From an uncultured Porphyromonadaceae bacterium (GTDB taxonomy: Bacteria > Bacteroidota > Bacteroidia > Bacteroidales > Muribaculaceae), in NCBI GenBank assembly GCA_947175495.1, contig CAMWNB010000005.1, positions 19,025 through 83,024 on the forward strand: a stretch of DNA of 64,000 nt, in the 5' to 3' direction. Shown one piece after another: positions 1 to 8,025 of the stretch; the stretch's first letter is position 1, and each line of letters opens with the position of its first letter. The notes beneath the pieces were generated by a model, which saw nothing but the letters and a program-made list of their open reading frames with translations, had not been told where the DNA came from and searched no databases. The position numbers were made by a program, and so were the translations under genes.

Positions 1-299
1 CAGGCTCCGTGCTCACCCTCGGTCGTGGGCGCGAGGGCGAGCCCTACGAGGCAATAGGACGCGGACAGCTCAACATCGAAGGCCTGCCCGTGTGGCGCGA
101 CGCCCTCGGCGGCATTGGCACGCCCACAAGCGACAACGACCGCACAAAGCTCAGCGAGGCCACCCGGCGCCTGCTCGTCACGGCCAACATATACGGTCCC
201 TCCGAGATGTCCGACGGCGAGTTCGCCGACATGATGGTGCGTCTGCTGCGCGACTATGCCGGCGCTTCCAACATAGAGATAAATACCTACGGCGTATGA
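1..299 (+). CDS. B3/B4 domain protein (tRNA synthetase beta-like), C-terminal part
   Basis: This gene is cut by the left edge of the window. The frame is open from base 3 and ends at the TGA at 297-299, so the first GTG inside it is not a credible start. The visible ~99 residues contain a stretch (LPVWRDALGGIGTPTSDNDR) of the kind found at the end of the B3/B4 domain, the editing-type domain of phenylalanyl-tRNA synthetase beta that also occurs as a free-standing protein in Bacteroidetes. Free-standing copies may edit mischarged tRNA or bind amino acids, but the activity here is unknown. The stop overlaps the ATG of the next gene (ATGA), which indicates translational coupling. Confidence 0.7.
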   Translation, partial: GSVLTLGRGREGEPYEAIGRGQLNIEGLPVWRDALGGIGTPTSDNDRTKLSEATRRLLVTANIYGPSEMSDGEFADMMVRLLRDYAGASNIEINTYGV

Positions 300-904
300 A
301 GATACTGAAGATATATCCGGGGCAGATCGACGAGCGCCATATCGCCGAGGCCGCCCGCACGCTCTCGGACGGAGGAGTGGTCATTTTCCCCACCGACACC
401 GTATATGCTCTCGGCTGCGACGCTCTCAACCACCGGGCCATAGAGCGCATGTGCCGCATCAAGGGCATCGACCCCGCCGCACAGCCGCTTTCACTGGTGT
501 GCGCCGATCTCAGCCAGGCCTCGGACTATGTGCGCATCGACAATGGCGCGTTCCGCACGCTGCGCCATTATCTGCCCGGTCCATTCACCTTCCTGCTGCC
601 TGCAGCGCTGCGACTGCCGAAGGTGTTCCGCGGCCGCAAGACCATAGGCCTGCGCGTGCCCGACTGCGACATCGCCCGAGCCCTTGCCGGGGAGCTCGGC
701 GGCCCGCTCATGTGCACATCCGTAAGCCTCGACGACCCCGACGAGCTTGCCGAGCCGGAAAGCATAGCCATGCGCTATGCGTCCGACGCCGATGTCATCA
801 TCGACGGCGGCACGGGCGGCATCGTCGGCTCAGCCATCGTTGACCTCACCGACAGCTCCGCGCCGGAAGTAGTGCGCGAAGGCACAGTTCCTTTTGAAGG
901 ATGA
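296..904 (+). CDS. Sua5/YciO/YrdC-family protein (threonylcarbamoyl-AMP synthase-like)
   Basis: This is a 202-residue single-domain protein of the family that makes threonylcarbamoyl-AMP for the t6A modification of ANN-decoding tRNAs. The start is the ATG at 296, which overlaps the preceding stop and gives the typical opening MKILKIYPGQ; the longer upstream open frame is not coding. The family core VIFPTDTVYALGCDA is near residues 35-50, followed by RIKGIDPAAQPLS and the PGPFTFLL turn. The region that reads SxN in TsaC/Sua5 here reads CTSVSL, which is closer to YciO, a subfamily with weak or uncertain t6A activity. It lacks the C-terminal Sua5 domain. The stop overlaps the next start, so genes one to three look like one operon. 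Confidence 0.8.
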   Translation: MKILKIYPGQIDERHIAEAARTLSDGGVVIFPTDTVYALGCDALNHRAIERMCRIKGIDPAAQPLSLVCADLSQASDYVRIDNGAFRTLRHYLPGPFTFLLPAALRLPKVFRGRKTIGLRVPDCDIARALAGELGGPLMCTSVSLDDPDELAEPESIAMRYASDADVIIDGGTGGIVGSAIVDLTDSSAPEVVREGTVPFEG

Positions 905-1842
905 GAATAGAGCGCTACACTCCCGCCATGCAGGCCGAGTGGGATGCTTTCGCCTCCACCTCGCGCAACGCCACGTTCCTGCATCAGCGCGCCTACATGG
1001 ATTACCATGCCGACCGCTTCACCGACCACTCGCTCGTGGCGCGTGCCGACTCCGACGGCAGCATCGTGGCGCTCCTGCCGGCCAACGAGGAAGCCGACAC
1101 GCTCGTAAGCCATCGCGGACTGACCTACGGCGGCTGGCTCACCCCCTTGCGCCATTTCGGCGCGGCAACCATGCTCAGGCTTTTCGAGGCTCTGCGCGCC
1201 TACATGTCCGAAGCCGGTTTCCGCCGTCTGGTCTATCGTCCCGTTCCCCACATCTACCACCGCTATCCCGCCGAGGACGACCTGTATGCGCTTTGGCGCA
1301 TGGGCGCCGTGCAGGATAGGGTCATGGCTGCATCCACCGTCAGTCTGCGCCGCCCGCGCCTGCTCGACCACGGCTCCAAGAACGCCGTGAACCGCGCCTT
1401 GCGCAGCGGCGCCGTGTTCGGTCCGGACGACCGCCTCGACGATTTCTGGCACATACTGGAAGAGGTGCTCGCCACGCACCACGGCGCCCGCCCCGTCCAC
1501 ACTCTCGACGAGATGCGTTTGCTGCAGAGCCGTTTTCCCGACCGCATTCGCCTCTTTGCCGCTACAGTCGACGGGCGCATGGAAGCCGGTGTGCTCGTCT
1601 ACAGGTGCGGCACAGTCGACCACGCACAATACACAGCGGCGAGCGAAACCGCCCGCCGCATGCGTCTTTTGCCTGCTCTGTACAGTTATATTGCCGAAAA
1701 CGAGTGTGCCGGGGCCGACTGGCTCGACATAGGCACCTCCTGCGAGGACGCCGGTCGCTATCTCAACGAAGGACTCGACGCACAGAAGTCGGGCCTCGGA
1801 GGCCGTTGCACCGTCTACCAGTCCTTTACTCTCGACCTTTGA
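901..1842 (+). CDS. GNAT/FemAB-like acyltransferase
   Basis: This is a 313-residue protein with the double-GNAT layout of FemAB/peptidoglycan-bridge-type acyltransferases. Supporting features are an N-terminal MRIERYTPAMQAEWDAF opening, a central AGVLVYRCG-type strand and a C-terminal WLDIGTSCEDAGRYLNEGL segment that is typical of this group in Bacteroidetes. The substrate cannot be told from sequence; amino-acyl or sugar acyl transfer in the cytoplasm is the family expectation. The ATG overlaps the previous stop (ATGA). Its end lies only four bases from the end of the convergent acyl-CoA synthetase, and a small 5-bp hairpin (1842-1857) spans that junction. Confidence 0.75.
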   Translation: MRIERYTPAMQAEWDAFASTSRNATFLHQRAYMDYHADRFTDHSLVARADSDGSIVALLPANEEADTLVSHRGLTYGGWLTPLRHFGAATMLRLFEALRAYMSEAGFRRLVYRPVPHIYHRYPAEDDLYALWRMGAVQDRVMAASTVSLRRPRLLDHGSKNAVNRALRSGAVFGPDDRLDDFWHILEEVLATHHGARPVHTLDEMRLLQSRFPDRIRLFAATVDGRMEAGVLVYRCGTVDHAQYTAASETARRMRLLPALYSYIAENECAGADWLDIGTSCEDAGRYLNEGLDAQKSGLGGRCTVYQSFTLDL

Positions 1843-1846
1843 CGCC

Positions 1847-3658
1847 TTATACGGCGTACATGGCCTCGATCTGGTCGGCGTATATGGCGTTGATGATGGC
1901 GCGCCGCAGTTTCAGAGTGTTGGTGAGCTCGCCGGTCTCGATGCTGAACTCTCGCGGCAGAAGAGTGAATTTCTTGATTTTTTCAAAGCCTGCAAGTCCT
2001 TTTTGCAGACGCTCTATGCGTTCGGCTATGAAATTGCGTATTTCGCTGTTCTGCACCAGGTCTTCAAGACTGTTGAACTTGATGGCGCGGCTCCGGGCAT
2101 ATTCCTTCAGCGCCTCGAATGCCGGCACGATTATGGCGCTGACATACTTGCGGCGGTCGCCGATCACGGCCACCTGCTCGATGTAGCGGTCCTCGCCCAG
2201 GCGGCTCTCGATGGCCTGCGGGGCAATGTATTTGCCGTTGGAGGTCTTGAACAGGTCCTTGATGCGCTCTGTCAGGACGATGGCGCCCGATGCATCGAGG
2301 CGGCCTGCATCGCCGGTGCGGAACCAGCCGTCGGCGGTGAACGCGCGGGCGGTGTCCTCGGGGCGGTTGAAATAGCCGCGCATCACGGTCGGACCCTTTA
2401 CGAGAATCTCATCCTGCTCGCCTATGCGCACCTGCACCTCCGGCATGGCTGTGCCCACGCTGCCGAGCTCCCAGCCTGTGGCAGGATAGCACGACACGGT
2501 GGCTGTGGTCTCGCTCAGACCATAGCCAATGACGATATTGATGCCGCAGGCATGGAGAAATTCGGTGATCGTGTCGCTCAGCGGTGCGCCGGCCGTGGGG
2601 AAGATGTTGCCGCGGTCCACGCCGATTACCTTGCGCATGGGACCGAACACACGCTTGTCGAAGAACTGATACTGCTTCTCGAGCAGCCACGGAGCCTTGA
2701 GGCCGAGACGGGTGTAGCGCATGTTGCGCTCCGTGCCCACATTGATGGCGCGTTTCAGCATGGCGAGCTTGAAGCCCTTCACCGAGCCGAGTTTTTCCTG
2801 CACGGCCGTGTACACCTTCTCCCAAAAGCGCGGCACCGAGCACATGCACGTCGGGCGCACCTGGCGCAGCGAATCCTGCACGCAGCGCGGGTCGCGGTTT
2901 ATGGCCACGCGTATGCCGAGGTCAAGGCAGTAGTAGGTCCATGCTTTCTCGAAGATGTGGCTGAGAGGGAGGAAGCAGAGCGACGTGTCGGCGTCGCTGA
3001 GCATGGTCAAGCGCTCGCGGTGGATGCGCACGGCGGCGTTCATGCAGCTGTGGGGCAGCACGGCGCCCTTGGGTTCGCCCGTGGTTCCGGAGGTGTAGAT
3101 GAGTGTGAAGATGTCGTCCTCGCCGGCGGCTGCCGTGCGGGCGGCCACTGCATCGCGACACATCTGCGACGCGGCTTCGCCAAGGCCGATGAAGTCGGCC
3201 CAGCGCATAGTGGTCTTGTCGCCTTCTTCCAGCCGGATGGACGGGTCGAAGCACACGATGAGTTCAAGCGACGGACATTCTGCCGCGATAGCGCGCGCCA
3301 CGTCATAATGGCGCTGCTCGCCTGCAAAAATAATTCGTGCGCCTGCGTCGCGCACGATGTAGCTTACTTGTTCGGGACTGCTTGTAGAGTATATCGACAC
3401 GGGAACGGCGCGGTTGGCATAAGCGCCGAAGTCGGTGATGAGAATTTCGGGGCAATTGGAAGCGAATATGGCCAACATGTCCTGCGGCTCCACGCCGAGG
3501 GTTTCAAGGGCACAGGCTGCGGCTTCAGTCTGGTGGTGCAGTGCGTTCCACGAGGTGGCTATCCACTCTTCGCTGCCGGCGTACTGGCAGCTGAACGCCT
3601 CGCGCTCACCATATCGCGCAGCGTTTTTCGCCACAAGATTTGTGAGTATATTAGGCAT
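1847..3658 (-). CDS. Long-chain acyl-CoA synthetase (AMP-binding ligase)
   Basis: This 603-residue adenylate-forming enzyme activates fatty acids in two steps, acyl-AMP then acyl-CoA, at the cytoplasmic membrane. The P-loop-like AMP-binding motif YTSGTTGEPKG is at residues 188-198. Further on are the GYGLSETTATVS motif and the WFRTGDAGRLDASG hinge motif, followed by the C-terminal lysine-bearing domain (LFKTSNGKYIAPQAIES). Length and motifs match the FadD/long-chain (FAA1-like) branch common in Bacteroidetes rather than acetyl-CoA synthetase. It is transcribed alone, with its own upstream -7 element, and is convergent with the acyltransferase. The exact chain length preference is unknown. Confidence 0.9.
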   Translation of the reverse strand: MPNILTNLVAKNAARYGEREAFSCQYAGSEEWIATSWNALHHQTEAAACALETLGVEPQDMLAIFASNCPEILITDFGAYANRAVPVSIYSTSSPEQVSYIVRDAGARIIFAGEQRHYDVARAIAAECPSLELIVCFDPSIRLEEGDKTTMRWADFIGLGEAASQMCRDAVAARTAAAGEDDIFTLIYTSGTTGEPKGAVLPHSCMNAAVRIHRERLTMLSDADTSLCFLPLSHIFEKAWTYYCLDLGIRVAINRDPRCVQDSLRQVRPTCMCSVPRFWEKVYTAVQEKLGSVKGFKLAMLKRAINVGTERNMRYTRLGLKAPWLLEKQYQFFDKRVFGPMRKVIGVDRGNIFPTAGAPLSDTITEFLHACGINIVIGYGLSETTATVSCYPATGWELGSVGTAMPEVQVRIGEQDEILVKGPTVMRGYFNRPEDTARAFTADGWFRTGDAGRLDASGAIVLTERIKDLFKTSNGKYIAPQAIESRLGEDRYIEQVAVIGDRRKYVSAIIVPAFEALKEYARSRAIKFNSLEDLVQNSEIRNFIAERIERLQKGLAGFEKIKKFTLLPREFSIETGELTNTLKLRRAIINAIYADQIEAMYAV

Positions 3659-3689
3659 AAATAGTCTAACTATTGTTAAAACAACGCGA

Positions 3690-3723
3690 CAAAGGTAGCC
3701 CCTTTGCTTTTAATTTGAACAAT
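3690..3723 (-). promoter_or_regulatory. Bacteroidetes-type promoter for the acyl-CoA synthetase
   Basis: Read on the minus strand there is a -7 element TACCTTTG (3697-3690) preceded, 22 bases upstream, by ATTG (3723-3720) in the -33 position. The spacing is slightly longer than the usual 19-21. The predicted transcript would start near 3685, giving a leader of about 27 bases. Confidence 0.5.
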
Positions 3724-3794
3724 TTAAAGCCATATAATCGCCGTTTGCTTAAGATTCGTTTGCAGTTGGGTTGTTTAATTTAAGGTTTGTTAAC

Positions 3795-4526
3795 TCAAAA
3801 CAGCGATTTCAGTATGTCGAGCGATCGCGAGCCGCTACCGCTCAGCGCACCGTGCAGAGCGAAATAATCGAGTATGCCGTCCAGCATCAGGCGGCGCTGG
3901 TCGCGGTTCAGGCGGATGCGGCGGATGTTGTCGAGCGACAGGCGTCCCAGCAGGCGCGCTCCCCGGGCCTCGTCGGGCAGCAGATAGCGTCCGTGCGTTG
4001 GCGGGGTAGGGCGGAACAGGCCCTCCGTCATGTCGAACACAGCTCCCTCCCGCCACGAGCCGAAGTCCGGCGCTATGCCCGTCAGAGTGGCCAGTGCGCG
4101 CAGAAACCACAGATGGAAGTTGGCCAGCGCGTTGGCGTTGGATGTGGCGTCAAGCGCGCGTACAGCCCCGAAGAGGAAGGCCGACAACTGCTCGTCGGGT
4201 TCAGAAGTGCGCAGGACACTGTCGAGCACATCCGATAGAAACAGTGCCAGCGCGGTCTTTACGGGGTGCGAGCGCACCGATGCCGTCACTGCCGTAGGCC
4301 GTATGTCGCGCAGCTGAATGAGTTCGCGCCCGGGCTTGCTCACCTCCACTCCCTCGAACAGAGCCAGCGGCATTGTCAGCGCACGTCGCCTCTGCGCCTC
4401 GCGGCCGCTGCCCGCGGGCAGCGCTATGCCCACGCGCCCCCGTTCCGCACTCCATGCCGAGAGAATCGACGTGCGGTCGTCGTGGCGTATCGTGCGCAAG
4501 GCCAGGCAGTGCAATGTGCTATACAT
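3795..4526 (-). CDS. recO: DNA repair protein RecO
   Basis: This 243-residue protein is RecO, which loads RecA onto SSB-coated single-stranded DNA in the RecFOR pathway. The N-terminal OB-fold opening (MYSTLHCLALRTIRHDDRTSILSAWS) and the following LTMPLALFEG and LIQLRDIRPT segments are typical of Bacteroidetes RecO, and the length fits. The helical C-terminal part ends in the DGILDYFALH region. The partner recF lies in the same window near 43.4 kb. The gene sits 36 bases downstream of the MFS gene on the same strand, and no separate -7 element is obvious, so read-through from the transporter promoter is likely. Confidence 0.85.
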   Translation of the reverse strand: MYSTLHCLALRTIRHDDRTSILSAWSAERGRVGIALPAGSGREAQRRRALTMPLALFEGVEVSKPGRELIQLRDIRPTAVTASVRSHPVKTALALFLSDVLDSVLRTSEPDEQLSAFLFGAVRALDATSNANALANFHLWFLRALATLTGIAPDFGSWREGAVFDMTEGLFRPTPPTHGRYLLPDEARGARLLGRLSLDNIRRIRLNRDQRRLMLDGILDYFALHGALSGSGSRSLDILKSLF

Positions 4527-4562
4527 TATTATATATTATATGAGGTTTGAAGAGCCATGGTT

Positions 4563-5786
4563 TTACTCCTTGGGCCGGGACGACTTGGAAAGCCTTGGCA
4601 GCCACACCGCGGCGAAGCCCAGCAGCGGCATGAAGGCACACACGCGGTAGATGGCCTCGATGCCGTAGCTGTCGGCAAAGTAGCCCAGGGCAGCCGAGGC
4701 TATGCCGGCCACGCCGAAGCTCAGACCGAAAAACATTCCCGACACCGTGCCGAGCTTGTTCGGGAACAGCTCCTGCGAGTAGAGAAGTATGGCCGGAAAA
4801 GCCGACGAGAGCATGAAACCGGCGCCGAAGCTCATGGCCACCGTCAGCGCCAGGCCGCAGTGAGGCATCAGCAGGCTGAACGGAGCCGTGCCAAGCAGCG
4901 ACACCACAATCACCGTCTTGCGGCCGTAACGGTCGCCCACGGGGCCGCCCACGAGCGTGCCGGCGGCCGTGGCAAACAGAAACACGAACAGACACAGCTG
5001 CGAGCTCTGTATCGACAGCCCGAAGGCGTCTATCAGATAGAACGTGTAGTAGCTCGTGATCGACGCCATATATATGTATTTGGAGAAAATGAGCACAAGA
5101 ATCAGCCCCACCGTGGCCCATGTGCCCGCAGGACCCAGCGGCCGGGGAATGTGATGCACTGCGCCCGATGCTTTCTGCGCCCGCCGCTCGCCGAGCCACA
5201 TGCCGTACCACCGGCAGATTGGCATCATCAGCCGCATGGCCAGAAGCGCCAGCACCACAAACATGGCCGCGCGGCTGCGCCCGTAGGGAGCCACGGCCAC
5301 CGCCACAAGCAGCGGGCCCACCGATGTGCCGAGGTTGCCGCCCACCTGGAAGATGGATTGAGCCATGCCTCTGCGCCCGTGCGATGCCAGCGATGTGATG
5401 CGGGATGCCTCCGGATGCAGCGTGGCCGAGCCTATGCCCACCAGCGCTACCGCCACCAGCACACTCACCAGCGACCCTGCGAAAGCAAACAGCACGATGC
5501 CCGTGGCCGTGCAGCACATGCCCGCAGGAAGGCTGCGCACGAACGGACGGCGGTCAAACACATAGCCTATCACCGGCTGAAACACCGACGACGCTATCTG
5601 ATAAACAAGTGTGATAAGGCCTATCTGCGCAAAATTCAGCGACAAATCGTCTTTTAGCATAGGGTAAACCGCCGTTATCACCGACTGCAGAGCGTCGTTA
5701 AGACAGTGAACTCCGCTCAGCGCAAGGAGCACCGGAAACGTCGGTTCGGCCGCTACTTTGCGGATTTTAGTCACAATACTTGCCAT
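4563..5786 (-). CDS. MFS transporter, fosmidomycin-resistance (Fsr)-like
   Basis: This is a 407-residue major facilitator protein with about twelve hydrophobic segments. The N-terminal ALSGVHCLNDALQSVITAVYP stretch and the PVIGYVFDRRPFVRSLPAG loop are characteristic of the Fsr branch of MFS exporters. The second-half loop GGPVGDRYGRKTVIVVS is the usual MFS cytoplasmic motif. Family members export small molecules or drugs from the cytoplasm by proton antiport; the native substrate is unknown, and resistance should not be assumed from similarity alone. A -7 element lies just upstream. The gene appears to lead a two-gene unit with recO. Confidence 0.85.
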   Translation of the reverse strand: MASIVTKIRKVAAEPTFPVLLALSGVHCLNDALQSVITAVYPMLKDDLSLNFAQIGLITLVYQIASSVFQPVIGYVFDRRPFVRSLPAGMCCTATGIVLFAFAGSLVSVLVAVALVGIGSATLHPEASRITSLASHGRRGMAQSIFQVGGNLGTSVGPLLVAVAVAPYGRSRAAMFVVLALLAMRLMMPICRWYGMWLGERRAQKASGAVHHIPRPLGPAGTWATVGLILVLIFSKYIYMASITSYYTFYLIDAFGLSIQSSQLCLFVFLFATAAGTLVGGPVGDRYGRKTVIVVSLLGTAPFSLLMPHCGLALTVAMSFGAGFMLSSAFPAILLYSQELFPNKLGTVSGMFFGLSFGVAGIASAALGYFADSYGIEAIYRVCAFMPLLGFAAVWLPRLSKSSRPKE

Positions 5787-5807
5787 AAAACATCCTTTTT
5801 ACACCTG

Positions 5808-5815
5808 CAAAGGTA
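5808..5815 (-). promoter_or_regulatory. -7 element for the MFS-recO unit
   Basis: The minus strand reads TACCTTTG here, matching TAnnTTTG. No clear -33 TTTG is seen at the expected distance. The start codon is about 22 bases downstream. Confidence 0.45.
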
Positions 5816-5842
5816 CGAAAATTAAAGAATTTCACGAAAATA

Positions 5843-5874
5843 TTTGCAGATATAAAAAAAAGTTCCTAACTTTG
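5843..5874 (+). promoter_or_regulatory. Promoter of the tRNA-Glu/rpsT/tRNA-Glu unit
   Basis: A full match to the Bacteroidetes housekeeping promoter is present: TTTG (5843-5846), exactly 20 bases, then TAACTTTG (5867-5874). The predicted start is about 5878, some 15 bases before the mature 5' end of the first tRNA. Confidence 0.75.
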
Positions 5875-5893
5875 CAATCGCTTTTTAGCGCAA

Positions 5894-5965
5894 GGCCCAT
5901 TCGTCTATCGGTTAGGACGCAAGATTTTCATTCTTGAAAGAGCAGTTCGATTCTGCTATGGGCTA
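5894..5965 (+). tRNA. tRNA-Glu (anticodon TTC)
   Basis: A 72-base cloverleaf: acceptor GGCCCAT pairs with ATGGGCT (one G-T pair at the end), D-arm GTCT/GGAC, anticodon arm CAAGA/TCTTG with loop TTTTCAT (anticodon TTC), T-arm AGCAG/CTGCT with loop TTCGATT, and discriminator A. CCA is not encoded, which fits the presence of a CCA-adding enzyme gene at 51.3 kb. An identical copy lies at 6280. Confidence 0.95.
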
Positions 5966-6003
5966 CAATTAATAAAAACAAATCTGATATACACTGCATA
6001 GAA

Positions 6004-6261
6004 ATGGCAAATCATAAGTCTTCCATTAAGAGAATTCGCCAGACTGAGGCTCGCCGCCTGCGCAACCGCTACTACGCCAAGACAGCACGCAACGCTGTCC
6101 GCGCTCTGCGTCGCCTCACCGACAAGACCGAAGCCGAAGCAAAGCTGCGCACCGTTAGCGCCATGCTCGACCGTCTTGCCTCCAAAAAGGCAATCAGCAA
6201 GAACAAAGCCGCCAACCTTAAGAGCAAGCTTGCCAAGCACATCGCTAAGCTCGCTGCCTAA
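6004..6261 (+). CDS. rpsT: 30S ribosomal protein bS20
   Basis: This 85-residue basic protein is ribosomal protein S20, which binds 16S rRNA early in assembly of the small subunit. The opening [20 protein letters not shown] and the long Lys/Arg/Ala-rich helices are diagnostic, and the length is normal. It lies 38 bases after one tRNA-Glu and 18 bases before an identical second one, so all three are probably cut from one transcript made from the promoter at 5843. Confidence 0.97.
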   Translation: MANHKSSIKRIRQTEARRLRNRYYAKTARNAVRALRRLTDKTEAEAKLRTVSAMLDRLASKKAISKNKAANLKSKLAKHIAKLAA

Positions 6262-6279
6262 GGCTCGACTTTTGCCCTT

Positions 6280-6351
6280 GGCCCATTCGTCTATCGGTTA
6301 GGACGCAAGATTTTCATTCTTGAAAGAGCAGTTCGATTCTGCTATGGGCTA
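6280..6351 (+). tRNA. tRNA-Glu (anticodon TTC), second identical copy
   Basis: All 72 bases are the same as the copy at 5894-5965, including discriminator A and no encoded CCA. Only 18 bases separate it from the rpsT stop, with no promoter match between, so it is probably processed from the rpsT transcript. Confidence 0.95.
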
Positions 6352-6393
6352 CCGACCGCCCGACCTCAACCCCGAGGCCGGGCACTTTCTATA

Positions 6394-6460
6394 TATAAGC
6401 TATCACACGATATAAGCTATCGCACGATATAAGCTATCGCACGATATAAGCTATCACACG
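6394..6460 (+). repeat. 17-base tandem repeat, four units
   Basis: Four head-to-tail copies of TATAAGCTATCRCACGA lie at 6394, 6411, 6428 and 6445 (the last lacks its final A). Units 1 and 4 have A and units 2 and 3 have G at the variable position. The array is between the second tRNA-Glu and the terminator. No function is recognisable. Confidence 0.9.
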
Positions 6461-6486
6461 GAAGGATTGCCCGCCCGATATGATGC

Positions 6487-6525
6487 AACAATCCCCGGAC
6501 AATAACCTGTCCGGGGATTGTTTTT
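6487..6525 (+). terminator. Intrinsic terminator after the tRNA/rpsT unit
   Basis: A perfect 15-bp stem (6487-6501 with 6508-6522) with a six-base loop is followed by a T run at 6521-6525. It ends the plus-strand tRNA/rpsT transcript. It sits 19 bases past the stop of the minus-strand GH57 gene and may serve that operon too, although the T run on that side is weak. Confidence 0.85.
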
Positions 6526-6543
6526 GTATCAGAAAACGGGTTG

Positions 6544-8004
6544 TTACTTGGCGGCTTTCTTCTTGGCTGCAGTGTTCTTTTTAGGCGCGGCAGCTTTTTT
6601 CTTGGGTGCGGCTTTCTTGGCGGCAGGTTTCTTCTCGACTGCAGCCTCGGCCGGAGCCGCTTCGGTCTCCTTGGAGGGCTCGCGCAGGGCGTGCTCCACA
6701 TTGAACTGTTCCACGTTCTTGCGCATCGAGGACAACTCCTTGTTCAGTGTCTCGATTTCCGTGGCCTGGTTGCGGATTGTGGTAAGCAGCGAGTTCAATT
6801 CCTCGTTCTCGATGCTCAGCGGATACTGTTCTTCCACGCGCACGATGAAGTCGGCCAGTACGTTCATGTAGTTTGTGAACGCCTGATAGGGCGTCTCGTA
6901 GGGGCTGAACATCGAGTGTGCGGCGCCGTCGGCGAAGTGCTTCGTGCTCATATAATACAGATGGTCGCTGCCCTGCAGATAGAGCCAGTCCTGTTTCAGA
7001 CGGCGGTCGGTGCACAGGCGCACGCGCTCAGCCACGCTGTAGAGCTTGCTGAAGGCCTCGTTCTGCAGCGAGTTGCCCAGCCACGCGCTCACGTCGCGGG
7101 CTTCGTCGGCGCCGCTGATGGGGTGCATCACGCTCAGCTCGCCCACCGGCTTCAGCACGGACAGCACCTGCGACGGAGTGCGGAACTCCATGCCCATCTC
7201 GGCGGCAAAGCGGGGCAGGGCTTCCAGGAACTGGAATATGCCGCTGTTGGCTGCGTGGAAGCCGCCGAACGTCTCCAGGTTGAGGCACAGGTTCACCACC
7301 TGCTCTTCGGCAGGGGTGCCGGCTATCCAGCCCATGTATTTGTCGGCCGTCAGCGGGTATTCGTCCCACGACGTGTCGCTGAAGCGGGCGGCGATGTCGT
7401 CGCTCAGCTTGTCGTTCTTGAGCAGAAGGCGCACCTTCGGGGCGCTCGCCGCGGAGTAGACATAGTTGGGGGATTTCCAGCCCAGAATGTGCTTGGCGCC
7501 CTCGGTGAGTATGCCCTTGAAACCCATGGCCAGGGCCTGCGGCGCAATCTCGTCGTCGTAGATGAGCTCCGTGTTGTGCAGCACTTTCGGCTTCACGCCC
7601 AGCAGGCTGTACAGTTTCTCGGAGGCTACTTTCACCTGCTGTGCGAACTCCTCGGGGTCGGTCAGCGACGCCAGCGAGTGGGCATAGGGCACGGCCAGGA
7701 ATTCTACGGCGCCTGTGTCGGCCAGTTTTTTGAGCAGGTCGATGAACTCGGGCACATACTGCTCGAGCTGTTCCAGGGCCACGCCGCTGATGCTGAACGA
7801 GCAGCGGAAGGCGCCCTTGCTGTCGTCGATCATGCGCAGCAGGGTCTCGGCGGCGGGGATATAGCTGTTGTGGGCCACACGGCTTACGATTTCGTCGTTC
7901 GAGAAGTCATCGTAGTAGTAGTGGTCGTTGCCGATGTCGAAGAAGCGGTAGCGCTTGAGGCGCATCGGCTGATGGATTTCGAAGTTGAAGCAAATGGCTT
8001 TCAT
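6544..8004 (-). CDS. GH57 family alpha-glucan hydrolase with Lys/Ala-rich tail
   Basis: This 486-residue protein belongs to glycoside hydrolase family 57, retaining enzymes acting on alpha-1,4 (or branching) glucan. The HQP motif starting at residue 11 (CFNFEIHQPMRLKRYRFFDIG) and the HNTELIYDDE segment, which should carry the catalytic glutamate, support the call. There is no signal peptide, so it acts in the cytoplasm. The last ~40 residues are almost entirely Lys, Ala and Pro (repeats such as KKAAPKKKAAAPKK), resembling a histone-H1-type tail and preceded by a predicted coiled segment. It is the third gene of the glycogen operon, 21 bases after the glycosyltransferase. Amylase versus branching activity cannot be decided here. 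Confidence 0.88.
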   Translation of the reverse strand: MKAICFNFEIHQPMRLKRYRFFDIGNDHYYYDDFSNDEIVSRVAHNSYIPAAETLLRMIDDSKGAFRCSFSISGVALEQLEQYVPEFIDLLKKLADTGAVEFLAVPYAHSLASLTDPEEFAQQVKVASEKLYSLLGVKPKVLHNTELIYDDEIAPQALAMGFKGILTEGAKHILGWKSPNYVYSAASAPKVRLLLKNDKLSDDIAARFSDTSWDEYPLTADKYMGWIAGTPAEEQVVNLCLNLETFGGFHAANSGIFQFLEALPRFAAEMGMEFRTPSQVLSVLKPVGELSVMHPISGADEARDVSAWLGNSLQNEAFSKLYSVAERVRLCTDRRLKQDWLYLQGSDHLYYMSTKHFADGAAHSMFSPYETPYQAFTNYMNVLADFIVRVEEQYPLSIENEELNSLLTTIRNQATEIETLNKELSSMRKNVEQFNVEHALREPSKETEAAPAEAAVEKKPAAKKAAPKKKAAAPKKNTAAKKKAAK

Positions 8005-8025
8005 TGTGGTATTTTGTGTGTGGCG

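Noticed and set aside
4563..5786. Calling the MFS protein a fosmidomycin resistance gene
   Set aside because: Family resemblance to Fsr does not establish substrate; such exporters are common in sensitive species.
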